Assembly: GCF_963259705.1 (NCBI RefSeq) | Contig: NC_081840.1 | Span: 150,261,549-150,325,548 of the forward strand | Direction of reading: 5' to 3' | DNA from: Myotis daubentonii | Taxonomy: Eukaryota > Chordata > Mammalia > Chiroptera > Vespertilionidae | Length of the DNA: 64,000 nt | Shown: positions 1 to 10,636 of the stretch, piece by piece | Layout: every line of letters starts with the position of its first letter | How positions within the stretch are numbered: position 1 is the stretch's first letter | Notes under the pieces: generated by a model | What the model was told of the DNA's origin: nothing | Databases searched by the model: none | What the model saw: the letters and a program-made list of their open reading frames with translations, nothing else | Program-made: the position numbers and the translations under genes

Positions 1-119
1 CATGTACTAGATTTATAAAGGTGTAAAACTTACTTCTTGTGATAATAACCTGAAATAATGCATGTTTTCTATGCATAAAGCCTGGTACAAATATTAATTT
101 GGTAAATATTAATTCCTAA

Positions 120-385
120 CCTTATTTGCTAATATTTTATTGAGGATTTTAGCATCTATGTTCATCAGGGATATCGGCTTATAATTTTCTTTCTTTGAAG
201 TGTCTTGGTCTGGTTTTGGAATTAGGATAATGCTGGCCTCGTAAAGTGATCTTGAAATTTTTGGAATAGTTTGAGGACAGATATTAGTTCTTTCCTGAAT
301 GTTTGATAAAACTCACCCTTGAAGCCATCCAGCCCAGGACTTTCATTTTCTGGGAGTTTTTTGATTACTGTTTCCATCCTTAACC
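120..385 (-). mobile_element. L1 ORF2 fragment, antisense
   Basis: This is a short piece of L1 ORF2 from the reverse transcriptase region, read on the minus strand. The same text, with substitutions, recurs in the large antisense L1 near 57190-57470 (the blocks around 'gaggattttagc' and 'aggataatgctggc'). Both ends are truncated and no open frame survives. It is an old non-functional copy. Confidence 0.8.
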
Positions 386-950
386 GCTTAGAGTTTCATG
401 CAGTTTTGAGGGGGAAGAGATAGAGTGCACTTTGGCAAAGTATCAGTGGTCTGACCTTGCTCTTGGGTGGACAGTTGAGAGATTTTCTCCACTGCCTCTG
501 AGGTCTGTGTGACATTTCTTTTCAGCTCACGTGTCAGCATTGCTGTCTCTTGTCATAATAGAGACACAGAAGCCTTTCTCTTATATTGTGCATCAACCTG
601 ACCTAGAAGGGAGGATATGTAAGTTTGAAGAAATCATTTTCTCCCTTTCATTTCTGCAGTAAAATTACACTTATTAAATGTTTATAAGATTATTTCAAAT
701 AATTGTCATTTCTTATGCCATCAATTAGCTTATGGTAACAGTTTGTATTCTAGATTAAGAATGTACCTAATCATTAAAAATATAGGTCAGTTATCTATTC
801 TTAGGTGGACTAAATTTTCAAATTATTAAATATCTTTGGCCTCACTTTTTCTGTCTTCATGTCTAAACTATTATTTATTCATTAAATGGAAGCTAGAGAA
901 AATTTTACTTTAATCATGTATTTGCTTCTGCTAATTTTAATTTAAAAGTA
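386..950. other. No recognisable feature
   Basis: This is AT-rich unique-looking sequence. I see no coding potential and no repeat that I can name. Confidence 0.5.
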
Positions 951-961
951 GGATGTATGTG

Positions 962-1118
962 CCCTGGACTGTGTGGCTCAGTTGGTTGGAGCATTTTCCC
1001 ATATACAGAAAGGTCATAGGTTAAATTCCCCATCAAGGTACATACCTAGATTGTGGACCCAGACCCCTGTTGGGGAGCATATGAGAGGCAACTGATCAAA
1101 GTTTCTCTCTCACATTGA

Positions 1119-1185
<67 letters not shown>

Positions 1186-1243
1186 CCTCTGTTTCCTCTC
1201 TCTAAAATAATTGAACATATCCTTGGGTGAGGATTAAAAAAAG
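962..1243 (+). mobile_element. Ves SINE
   Basis: This is a tRNA-derived SINE. The head has an A-box-like 'tggctcagttgg' and a degenerate B box, followed by the body, a long TC tract (about 1121-1190) and a tail reading 'ccttgggtgaggattaaa'. The flanks carry an 11-bp target duplication with one mismatch: ggatgtatgtg (951-961) and ggatgtgtgtg (1244-1254). The same tail occurs in the antisense copy near 15.6 kb, so the two probably share a subfamily. Confidence 0.9.
1121..1190. repeat. (TC)n microsatellite in a SINE tail
   Basis: A nearly pure CT dinucleotide run of about 70 bp has grown from the pyrimidine tract of the Ves SINE. Confidence 0.95.
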
Positions 1244-1254
1244 GGATGTGTGTG

Positions 1255-2019
1255 ATTAAGGATCTTTAGACAATAAAATAGTGTCTTAACACAAGGATCT
1301 TTAGACAATCTTGATTTGGATTTGGAGACAAAATACCTGAGTTGAAAACCTGATTGCATTAAGTTGCATCTTGGTTAAGTTACATCTTGATTTGTGTCTT
1401 CTTCTTATGTGAACAAAACGAAATATAACTAGCTGTTAGGATAGCTGAATAAGGTCTATCACATGGGTTTTGGCACTGGATTGAGAATGATGGGGTGAGG
1501 CAACACTCCATCATTGAATTTAGACTTCACTTACTCAAAAGGTCTCACATATAATCTTTTTGATATCTCTAGAATAATTACTTTCGTTTAGTTGCAAGGA
1601 TATATTGACAGGATTCAGAAAACATGTATTTAATAGTTTGGATAAGGTTGTTCTGTAGTAAAGAGACCTAATAATAATTTTAGTTGAAAGAAGAGAGACT
1701 TTTTTTCTTTGTCTGATATAGCAGTCAGAGGTGAGCATTCTCAAGGCAGTGTGCAGCTTTGTCCTGTAGAGTCATTCAGGAATGTGCATTCTTATAGCAT
1801 GTTTCCCTGTCACTGCCTAGCGCCCTGCCACCTTCCATGGTTGAGGCTGGATCATAATGAGTTCCAATGTGGAAAGGAAAAAGTAAGTGCAGGAGGAACA
1901 CTCATGGTCTTAAGGTCTCCCAGATGGAGCAAACATCACTTCCTCTCACATTTTTTTGAGGGAGCTGTGTCACACGACCACATTTATTTGGAAGGAGGTT
2001 GAGAAATATTTACGTAGAA
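1255..2019. other. No gene; possible ancient repeat remnant
   Basis: A 17-bp word (aaggatctttagacaat) occurs twice near 1260 and 1293. The part from about 1700 to 2010 looks like a degraded interspersed repeat, but I cannot name the family. Confidence 0.35.
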
Positions 2020-2020
2020 G

Positions 2021-2384
2021 GTGTCTTCATCTGTTTGGGCTGCTTTAACAAAATACCATAGGTTGGGTAGCTTAGAAACAACAGAAATTTATTTCTTCCA
2101 GTTCTGGAGGCTGGGAAGACCAGGATCATGCCTCTGGCAAATTGGATGTTTGGTAAGGGCTTCCTGGCTCAGAGGCAGGACCTTCTCATTGTGTTTGCAC
2201 ATGGTGGATGGGGAAAGGGATCTCTCTAGGGGGTCTCTTTTACAAAGGAACTAATCCCATTCATGGGGGTTCTGTCCTCATGACCTAATTATTTCCCAAA
2301 GGCCCCACCTTCTAATACCATCACCTTGGGCATTAGATTTACAATATATGAATTTGGGGAGGACCCATTCAGACCATAGCAAAA
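2021..2384 (-). mobile_element. ERVL-MaLR solo LTR (MST/MLT1 type), antisense
   Basis: The sequence matches the remembered reverse complement of a MaLR LTR. It runs from 'tgtttgggctgctttaacaa' through 'acagaaatttatttcttcc', 'agttctggaggctggg' and 'ggccccaccttctaatacc' to 'agaccatagca'. It is close to the expected full length of about 365 bp. The AATAAA of the LTR lies on the minus strand. No internal retroviral sequence adjoins it, so it is a solo LTR. Confidence 0.8.
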
Positions 2385-2805
2385 GACTTGTTCAGCTACA
2401 ATTCCATCAATTATATATATCTCAGGAAAGGACACAGTTTAGGGGACAGCTGGCAATCTCTATCAGAGAACACATTACTAATCCTACAATTTTCAAACAT
2501 GTGTCCCATTTCTAAACCATACCATTTATATCACACTATGAATATATTTTTTAAATGTTATAAACAGCAGAATTATATGTGCATGTTAAAAGTGAAAATT
2601 TGTGCTATCAAATGTTTAGAATATATCTTAATTTTTATAACTCTAGTTTGAGATTTATTTATTTTATAAGCTGGGGAATTTAGAAATGGACATGGCTCAG
2701 ATTTTCTCAACTTCTGAAAGATCTTACTATGAAGGTCAAAGCAATGAGTAAAAATGCCCTCTCATATGACACACCTCACAAATGCAGGGTCTTCTGATTA
2801 CTTAT
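2385..2805. other. No recognisable feature
   Basis: AT-rich unique sequence up to the assembly gap, with only short chance reading frames. Confidence 0.45.
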
Positions 2806-3005
2806 NNNNNNNNNNNNNNNNNNNNNNNNNNNNNNNNNNNNNNNNNNNNNNNNNNNNNNNNNNNNNNNNNNNNNNNNNNNNNNNNNNNNNNNNNNNNNNN
2901 NNNNNNNNNNNNNNNNNNNNNNNNNNNNNNNNNNNNNNNNNNNNNNNNNNNNNNNNNNNNNNNNNNNNNNNNNNNNNNNNNNNNNNNNNNNNNNNNNNNN
3001 NNNNN
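2806..3005. other. Assembly gap (200 N)
   Basis: Exactly 200 undetermined bases. The round number suggests a placeholder or an estimated gap. Reading frames across it are meaningless. Confidence 0.99.
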
Positions 3006-3967
3006 GGTAACAGTGTTTTTCTCATTGGTGTGATGTGAAGGTAAAATGAGAGCACTCATGTATAATACCTCACATTGCCTCACACATATTAAATATTCAG
3101 TAAATGTAAACTACTGTTTAACATTCTAAAAGGAACCACAATGACCACACCAGTAATCACATTATACAGTAGAGAAGCAGAAACTGTAAACATGTACCTG
3201 TTTAAATGTCAGCTGATTGTTACTCTGGTGATGATCTTTGAAGTGACTCATATTAACTCAAATATCTTAATGTCTTTGAACTCAAAAGACAGAGTTTTCC
3301 ATGTGCACTATGACTATTCTCAATATTTCAAGACCTGATTTTGTTGATACCTTCATATTCTAGAATATAGATGTGGGTCTTCATTGAGGTGATATTTTAG
3401 TTGAATATTAGAAACGCATAAGCAATGAAAATAATTTCAATATTATTCTGTAACAAACCTGCTATTAATTTAGAAGGGTGTTGTGAATTAACTAGGCTTC
3501 GAAATGAGACTTGAAACACTGGTAGAATTTGGATAGCTAGAGTCTAGGGACAAAGGAAGGTATAGCATGTAAATTTGCTGGATGCAGATATAGCGCTAGG
3601 TAAAGAAGAGAATAGTGGGTTAACAGTGAGCCTACATAATTCAGAGAAGTAGGAAGTACTGATGGATACTTAAAGTGAGGATAGATGGTGAAGCATATGA
3701 TAGACACAGAGTGATTTCTTCTGAAGATAGATTATGATAATTATGACATTTAGAAATTTAGACTGATGCATGAGACAAAAAGACTAATACATTTTCTTGA
3801 GAAGATTAGTTACATTAAACAAATAGTTTCTAGACCTCTTTAAACTTTATACATTTTGTGAGCTGTATAGAAGGAGGAGAAAATCAGGGCTTAATCTAAG
3901 TTTGGAGGAAAAGATATGCCATTATTTCTTCTGTAGTTATTGTTTTTTTGTTTTTTTTTTTACTTGG
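3006..3967. other. No recognisable feature
   Basis: AT-rich unique sequence ending in a poly-T stretch near 3943-3961. No supported gene or repeat. Confidence 0.45.
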
Positions 3968-3983
3968 AAATTGATTTGCTTTA

Positions 3984-4082
3984 GGCCCTGGCCTGCTAAC
4001 TCAGTTGGTTAGAGCATCAACTTGAAATGCCAAGGTTGCAGGTTTGATTCCAAATCATGGCACATATTAAGGATAACCAATG
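3984..4082 (+). mobile_element. Ves SINE, 5' half (split by nested insertions)
   Basis: This is the head of a tRNA-derived SINE, with 'ctcagttggttagagc' as A box and 'ggtttgattcc' as B box. It breaks off after 'ataaccaatga'. The rest of the same SINE resumes near 6014. The outer flanks match over 14 of 16 bases (aaattgatttgcttta at 3968-3983, aaattgattttctcta at 6114-6129). This supports one original insertion that was later interrupted by about 1.93 kb. Confidence 0.85.
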
Positions 4083-5296
4083 ATATGAAAACATGCTCAA
4101 AGTCACTAATCATCCGAGAGATGCAAATCAAAATGACAATGAGGTACCATCTCACACCTGTCAGAATGGCTATCATCAACAAATCAACAAATGACAAGTG
4201 CTAGAGAGGACTTGGAGAAAAAGGAACCCTTGTGCACTGCTGGTGGGAATGCAGACTGGTGAAGCCACTGTGGAAAATAGTATGGAGTTTCCTCAAAAAA
4301 CTAAAAATGAAACTCTCATTTGAACCAGTAATCCCACTTCTAGGACTGTAGGGAGCAGTTATAGGGTTAAGCCTTGGACTGACCTGTTGGCAAAGCCACA
4401 AACAAGTCTCAGCTTAGAGGGCACAGCCCTCTTAGCATAATTAGGCTTGACCTTATGACTCTCCCTAGATCTTATCTGGGTAGCTAATGGGCTCTAGGAG
4501 ATGCAGCAAGTGCTGCCAAAACAAGTGAAACTCACAAGAACATTGTAACTATGGTGACCACTACCTTGTTTACCTCTGGCTATAAAATAAAGGCTCAGCT
4601 TGTTGTCTGGATCTCTCTCTGTGGCCTCAGCCAGGCACCGGAAGATCCACCTAGACCCAGCTTATTTTCTTTGTCTGTCTTTTCTACACCTTCGCTGCCC
4701 CTCCCCTCCGCCCCCAGGCTCACCGAACCCTTGGCTGTGCTGGCACAGCACATAGGACTATATCCCAAGAAATCAGAAACACCAATCAGAAAGGATATGT
4801 GCACCCCCTATGTTTATAGCAGCACAATTTACAATAGCTCAGACTGGAAACAGCCCAAGTGCCCATCAGCAGATAAGTGGATTAGGAAATGGTGATACAT
4901 CTATACAATGGAATACTACACTGCTGTAAAAAAGAAGGAATTCTTACCATTTGCAACAGCATGGATGGAGCTAGAGAGCATTATGCTAAGCAAAATAAGC
5001 CAGTTGGAGATAGATAAATATCACATTGTCTCACTCATTTGTGGAATATAATGAACAACATAAACTGATAAACAAAATAGATTCAGAGACATAGAAGCAT
5101 TGAACAGACTGTTAAACCTCAGAAAGAAGGCAAAGGAGTGTGTGTGGGGGGGTAAGAGATCAACCAGAGGACTTGTATGCATGCATATAAGCATAACCGA
5201 TGGACATAGACAGTAGTGGGGAGAGGGCATGTGCTGGCAGTGGGAGCAGCAGGGGAGAGGTCAAAGGGGGAAAAAGGAGACATATGTAATACTTTC
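4083..5296 (+). mobile_element. L1 3' end, sense, interrupted by an LTR
   Basis: This is the end of L1 ORF2 and its 3' UTR. Recognisable words are 'actaatcat' with 'atgcaaatcaaaatgac', 'cccatcagcagataag' and 'acagcatggatggagcta'. The G-rich 3' UTR ends at 'gtaatacttt'. A solo LTR sits inside at 4347-4752, and removing it rejoins the L1 text exactly (…cttctaggac|tatatccc…). The copy is 5'-truncated and non-coding. Confidence 0.9.
4347..4752 (+). mobile_element. Solo LTR of a class II (ERVK-like) endogenous retrovirus
   Basis: A 406-bp element starts TGTAGGG and ends AGCACA. A perfect 6-bp target duplication, taggac, flanks it at 4341-4346 and 4753-4758. TG…CA ends with a 6-bp duplication are typical of betaretrovirus-like (class II) integration. 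A combined TATA box and polyadenylation signal, tataaaataaa, lies at 4581-4591, followed by a pyrimidine-rich R/U5. No gag, pol or env sequence is present, so recombination between LTRs removed the interior. A chance reading frame crosses from the LTR into L1 and is not a gene. Confidence 0.85.
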
Positions 5297-5508
5297 CAGT
5301 GGTTCTCAACCTGTGGGTCGCAATCCCTTTGGCGGTCGAACGACCCTTTCACAGGGGTCGCCTAAGACCATCCTGCATATCAGATATTTACATTATGATT
5401 CATAACAGTAGCAACATTACAGTTATGAAGTAGCAACGGAAATAATTTTATGGTTGGGTCACAACATGAGGGACTGTATTTAAAGGGCCAGAAGGTTGAG
5501 AACCACTG
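5297..5508. mobile_element. SPIN-like non-autonomous hAT transposon (MITE)
   Basis: A 212-bp element has inverted ends, cagtggttctcaacct at the left and aggttgagaaccactg (with one extra base) at the right. The inner sequence 'gggtcgcaatccctttgg' and 'cacaggggtcgcctaagacc' is the signature I remember for SPIN (Space Invaders) hAT elements, which moved horizontally into several vertebrates including bats. It has no coding capacity. The expected 8-bp target duplication is not visible (atactttc on the left, caagaatt on the right), so one junction has probably been rearranged. Confidence 0.8.
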
Positions 5509-6013
5509 CAAGAATTTATTTTTTTTATTTTTTTTCTTTATTTTTAAATTTCTTTATTGATTAAGGTGTTATATATGTGTCCTTACTCCCCCATTACCCT
5601 CTCCCCCCATCCCCCCACTCATGCCCTCACCCCCCTGCTGTCTGTGTCTATTGGTTAGGCTTATATGCATGCATACAAGTCTTTTGGTTGATCTCTCCCC
5701 CTTACCCTGACCCTCCCCTACCTTCCCGTTATGGTTTGATTGGTCTGATTGATGTTTCTCTGTCTCTGGATCTATTTTTGTTCATCAGTTTATGTTGTTC
5801 ATTATATTCCATAAATGAGTGAGATCATGTGATATTTATCTTTCTCTGACTGGCTTATTTCACTTACAATGCTCTCCAGTTCCATCTATGCTGTTGTGAA
5901 TGGTAAGAACTCCCTTTTTACCACAGTGTAGTATTCCATTGTGTAGATGTATCACAGTTTTTTAATCCACTCATCTGCTGATGGGCACTTAGGCTGTTTC
6001 CTAATCTTAGCTA
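5509..6013 (-). mobile_element. L1 3' end, antisense
   Basis: A poly-T rich start, then the reverse complement of an L1 3' UTR ('gcttatatgcatgcatacaagtc') and of the ORF2 C-terminus ('ctgctgatgggcacttagg'). It is tail-to-tail with the sense L1 at 4083-5296 and covers the same region of the element. The two differ visibly, so they come from different L1 copies. Together they form a long imperfect inverted repeat around the SPIN-like element. Confidence 0.9.
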
Positions 6014-6113
6014 TTGTAAATTGAATGCATAAGTAAATGAAACAACAAATGGATGCTTCTCTCTCTCTTTCCTTTCCTTTCTCTAAAAAATGATAAATCA
6101 ATCAATAAAAATA
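6014..6113 (+). mobile_element. Ves SINE, 3' half
   Basis: This is the continuation of the SINE whose head is at 3984-4082: 'aatgcataagtaaatg', 'aaacaacaaatggatg', a CT-rich run and 'aatcaatcaataaaa'. The right target duplication follows at 6114-6129. Confidence 0.85.
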
Positions 6114-6129
6114 AAATTGATTTTCTCTA

Positions 6130-6837
6130 AATCAAATGTGCTTAAAATACTTGGGCAAAAGGAGTTTTCATGAAATCATATACATTTCTAACTATGTCAA
6201 GGTATATGAAGCTTATGCATTCTTAAGATATTTTTGTAGTACTTTTTCAGCATAAGGTTTGATGTTCCTGTTTACATTGACTCACTTGGTGGGAACAACA
6301 AATTCACTTTCAAGCCTGGGCTGACTTATAACCTTTCCACTAAAAAGTAGATGGTGGAGCATCATTGTGCTTTTTGCACTAACAAGTACTGAGAAGCAGG
6401 GAAGGCTTTCTTTTCTTGTGTTTCACTGTAACACCCACTGATCTACACCTGGCATGCTGTACCACCCATGAGATATAGATTACAACTGATAAGAGGCCTG
6501 TGCCATCAGCCCAGCCCATGCTTTGCTATGTCAACCTTTTGGAAAAGTATAGCTGTTATTCCTACCACAGCAGTCAATTCAAATGGAAACATCAGTTTGA
6601 GATGATGTGTGCTTTCTGTTATAAGAACATAATTTAGGGAGGTGACATGACTGCCACAAATTTAAATTTTAAATTTAATAGCCACTATAGTAAAAACATA
6701 GGAGGAGAGGATAGACAATTTTGGTTTTATCAAAATATAAGAATTGCTTTTTGGCTTAAAACAAAATAAAACAAAACAAAACAAAACAAAGCCAACAGGG
6801 AAGTCTTAAAAAAGGGCTAAGTCATGTGCTTTTTCCA
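6130..6837. other. No gene; short (AAAAC)n repeat
   Basis: Unique-looking sequence. An impure (AAAAC)n run lies near 6763-6790. Nothing else is recognisable. Confidence 0.5.
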
Positions 6838-7005
6838 ATTTTTTTATTGCTTAAAATATTACAAAGAGTATTATATATGTCTCCTTTTTTTTCCCCCTTG
6901 ACATTTCCCCGGCCGCCCCTACCCCCCAGTGTCTTGTGTCCATTGGTTATGCTTATATGCATGCATACAAGTCCTTTGGTTGATCTCTTCATATCTTTTT
7001 CATTT
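6838..7005 (-). mobile_element. L1 3' UTR fragment, antisense
   Basis: It contains the bat L1 3' UTR signature in reverse: 'attgcttaaaatattac', a C-rich stretch, and 'atgcatgcatacaagtcctt'. Only the last 170 bp or so of the element are present. Confidence 0.85.
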
Positions 7006-7328
7006 GTGTATAAATGTCTGTGTATGTTTCTTGTGATTCCACCTACTATCACTCCCAAATAAAATGAATTCTGTCATCTGAAACCAGGGACTAAGAGTGA
7101 AATCAAATGAAATATTTTTTTAAAAAGTTATTGCAAATAAATTAGAAAATAGACAGGGAAAAAGTAAATAGAAAGATAATTTGAAAGGATCTGCATTTAT
7201 TTATTATTTAATTCAGTAATCATTTATGGAGAGAGCATTATGCTATATTCTGGTGATCAAAGGTAAAAGATAAGCCTTGACTTTGAGGATTTTTTAGTCT
7301 TTTAGAGAAGAAACATAAAATTGGCCTA

Positions 7329-7638
7329 TCTTACCTAATAATAGACAAACTTGTAAATTAACCGTCCCTCCGCTACACTCACCAGCCAATCAGGAGAGCA
7401 TGCAAATTAACCCAACAAAGATGGCAGTTAATTTGCATACATAGGGGCAAAGCGGCGGAGCAAAGACTGAAGGCTCCATTCAGAGCCACGAAGACTGAAG
7501 GCTCTGTCTGGAGCCGCGTAGACTGAAGGCTCTGGCCGGAGTGAAGGCCTGGGTCCCGGTGCAGGAGGAAAACCGGTGCTGGCAGCCAGGGGAAGGGAAG
7601 ACCTATTGCACAAATCTCTTTGTGCAACGGGCCTCTAG
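7329..7638 (+). mobile_element. Helitron (HeliBat-like, non-autonomous)
   Basis: The element starts with TC after a host A at 7328 and carries 'gtaaattaaccgtc' near its 5' end. It ends with a hairpin, 'ttgcacaaatctctttgtgcaa', followed by 'cgggcctctag'. The 3' hairpin plus CTAG end is diagnostic of Helitrons. The interior contains three imperfect copies of 'agactgaaggctc'. The next Helitron begins at the following base. Confidence 0.85.
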
Positions 7639-7968
7639 TCTATAATAATAAAAGTGTAATATGCTAATTAGACCGGAGAGCTGAATGACCTTCCAGATGA
7701 ACTTCTGGATGAAGCCACTGTGGTGGGGGCTAAGGCAGAGGTGGTTAGGGGCGATCAAGCAGGCAGGTGAGTGGTTAGGGGTGATCAGGCAGGCAGAGGC
7801 AGTTAGGGGCTATCAGGCAGGTAGGCAGGAGAGCAGTTAGAAGCCAGTGGTCCTGGATTGTGAGAGTGATGTCCAACTGCTGGTTTAGACCTGATCCCGC
7901 AAGGATCCCTATGAGGGAAGCCAGTGCTAGCTGCCAGGGGAAGGCCTACTCTTGCACAAATTTCGTAG
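7639..7968 (+). mobile_element. Helitron, 3' end decayed
   Basis: It begins TCTATAATAATAAAAG and then 'taatatgctaattagacc', the same 5' end as the copies at 24819 and 14177. The interior has repeated 'ggttaggggcgatcaggcagg' type units. The 3' hairpin is partly kept ('ttgcacaaatttcgta') but CTAG is lost. It abuts the preceding Helitron with no spacer. Confidence 0.8.
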
Positions 7969-8319
7969 TAGTAATAATAAAATCTTATATAATTATCTAA
8001 ACTTTCTTGTGAATATGAAGAAAATTACTTGTTTTCTTTGTGTAGATGTCAAATCATTTAGAATTTTGTCTTCTTTTTGGTGTTTGATCTTATATTGAAA
8101 GGTTTAAGGAAACATCATAATTTTAATTAATAAATTATGATCAGCTAAGGCAAAAATAATTATGTGAATGGCATGTGCCATTTAAAATTTTAAAATAATG
8201 TTTGATTTGTGAAAGCTATTAAATAAACTTCTTTGATTATTTGGGGTCACATATATACACATTACCTGACACAATAGAAATGCCAAATGCCCTGTCTTGT
8301 GGCTTTTACCTAATATCTT
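7969..8319. other. No recognisable feature
   Basis: AT-rich sequence. A 'cctgacacaatagaaatgcc' word near 8258 recurs with slight change near 8852, inside an L2. Confidence 0.4.
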
Positions 8320-8599
8320 TACTTTTCTTCATCTTTACTGTCATCACTGGGATTAAGCCATCATTATCTCTCACCTAGATTTCAGCAAAAGCCTAATTTA
8401 TCTTAATTCTAATCCATTTTTCTATGCTATACACCATGCTACTTTCTCCAATAGTCTTATCTAAGTGTCATTCTCCTGCTTAAAACTCTTTAGTAACTTT
8501 CCATAGCCTTTAGGAAAAGCCCAGCATTTTTAGTCAGTCATCTATTCTGTCAATATCTGGCTTCCTTTCCTGCCAGCAACTATCTCCTTGCCCTCCACC

Positions 8600-8639
<40 letters not shown>

Positions 8640-8900
8640 ACTGTTTTGTAGTGTACAAACCTATACCTTTTTGATTGCTTATATGTAGTTTTCACTTAGA
8701 AGGAAAAACAGAGATATTTATTCTTCTCCTGGAGTCCCCTATCATAGCACTTTTCACATTGTTTTGAAAGTATCTATTTATATTTTGCCTTTAATTACTA
8801 AATTCTAAGCTTCCTTTTACATTGTTTCTGTCATTAGCACGTGGTACAATACCTGACACATAATAGAAATGCCAAAAGTATTTGTTCATCATGGAGATGT
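8320..8900 (+). mobile_element. L2 LINE 3' part, sense
   Basis: It resembles the ancient L2 3' region: 'ctcctgcttaaaactcttt' near 8472 matches the remembered L2 text 'cccctgcttaaaaccctt'. 'ggtacaatacctgacacata' matches 'acagtgcctggcacata' near the L2 end. It is heavily diverged and contains the AC microsatellite at 8602-8636. Confidence 0.6.
8602..8636. repeat. (AC)n microsatellite
   Basis: A pure run of about 17 AC units inside the L2-like sequence. Confidence 0.95.
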
Positions 8901-10107
8901 TTTTCTCTTAATAGATGCTCAAGAAATGTTTCAGTATAATGACAATAAGACAAACATTACAACATAGCTAAGCTGGGAGTTTAGTAGTTGTCACCAGAGT
9001 ACAGAGGAAGGTGAGATAGGTGGGATTGTGAGCAATGATTTTCTGTTTCTTCAGTCTCTAGCCTCTAGTCTGGAGACAGTAGATAATCACTGAACTTTGG
9101 ATGCACATCACTGAAGAGTATCTTGAGCTGGAACTTGAAGTGAGGGGTGTATTTCTATAATCAGAGAACAGACAGAGTTAAATTAAATCTGTGGAATAGA
9201 GTCAGCAAAGTTTGACAGTTAGGAACTGCACATAGTATTATTGGTTTTAGTTGAGATAATTGAGACTTGTTGTCTATTATAGATGTTGGTGTCTATAATC
9301 CTAGATCAAGGAATTTGAACATCATTGTATCTGTCAGTAGTTGTCAACAATTTTCACTGCAGGGTACATATAGAATATGGAAATACTTAAAAGGCATAGT
9401 GGCGTTAAAGAAGATAAGACTTGAAACCACCAGAGGCTGTGGTATGTGTGTATGTGGTGAGTGTGGAGATGGTCCTCTGGCTGCCTCAGGCTCTGGCTGT
9501 TTGAGGCCCAGCTGTCCCAGTCCAGGCTGGTTGACCTGATGGCTAGGGAAACTGATACACTAGCACGCCTGCAATCCATCTGTAGGCCACATCAATTGAA
9601 AAACTCTGCCTTTGACAACGGGAAACAAAGTTTACAAAGTGGTATTTGCAGGAGATGAATCTGACAGTAATATGTATGTGAAAAGAATGCGTGGGACAGG
9701 ACGATAAAATAAGTGATTACCAAAGTCCAGGTGTGAAGTAATGAATACTAGCAGAGACATGGCATACTGACAATGAAAAGGGGGAGGAAAGAGACACACA
9801 ACTTGATAGGAGAAAGAAGAAGAAAAATTTATCTTAGCATTCAACCTGGGTGACTGGGAAAATGAAGAGAAAATCCAGAGTGAGAACTTGTTTTTGAAGA
9901 AAGATGGTGACCTAGGCTGTCCATATTAATTTCAAGGTAACAGAAGAGCAGCCAGGTGAAAGTCAAACTGCTAGAGATAGCAGTTTGTTATTTGCAAGAA
10001 TAATTTGAATGATTTGTAGTTAAAATCATTACAGTAGGTGACATTTCCGAAGAAGAGTAGGAAAGACAAAAAGAAAAAAGAAAAAAAGAACAAACTAAGC
10101 CTTAGGG
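8901..10107. other. No gene; possible degraded L2 antisense
   Basis: Mostly unique-looking. Parts of 9100-9200 and 9620-9880 are purine-rich and resemble antisense L2, but the divergence is too high to be sure. Confidence 0.35.
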
Positions 10108-10274
10108 CAGTGGTTTTCAAAGTATGGTCTCCTGACCACTGTCAGCACCATGTAGGGACTTATTAGAAATGGGAATTAAAGGTCCACCCGGTTAATTCCA
10201 GGGTCTGTTGGGGCACAGAATGCGTTTTACAAGCCTTCCCTGCTGTCACATGATCAGTGGTTTGTGAACTGCAT
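10108..10274 (+). mobile_element. MER5A-like hAT-Charlie MITE
   Basis: It starts 'cagtggttttcaaagtatgg' and includes 'ttattagaaatgggaatt' and 'ttttacaagccttccc'. This matches the order of the remembered MER5A consensus. The right end has decayed to 'cagtggtttgtgaactgc'. It is an old DNA transposon remnant. Confidence 0.7.
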
Positions 10275-10636
10275 CAAGGTCAAGGCCATATTCTGGAGGC
10301 AGGTCAGGTAGACAGCATTGAGGGGACCAGCAAAGATCAGCCCGAGGGTGGAAGGTAGATTGTAAGAAGAACAATGAAAGCAAGGACAAGTGAGTTTCAA
10401 GAAGTCCAGGAAGGATAAAGAATGTCCAACTGGCCAAAAAGTCAAAAGAATGATTGGTTGTTGGAATTATGGGAAGAAGCAGAGGCATTAGTACGTTATT
10501 TGTGAACACCCAGTTTTATGAATATTGAAGAGTGGTGAGTGAAAAACCAGCTGTACTGTTATAAACCTTGTTAATATTAATAAGGATATTAAATAGAATG
10601 AGAGCACAGAGGAGAGACATATTTAAAGGGAATGTT
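10275..10636. other. No recognisable feature
   Basis: Purine-rich unique sequence. The left target duplication of the following SINE lies just before 10637. Confidence 0.4.

Noticed and set aside
2754..3083. Frames across the N run
   Set aside because: They consist of undetermined bases from the assembly gap.
4551..4895. 114-codon frame
   Set aside because: It starts in the solo LTR and ends in L1, so it is a chance chimera of two transposons.
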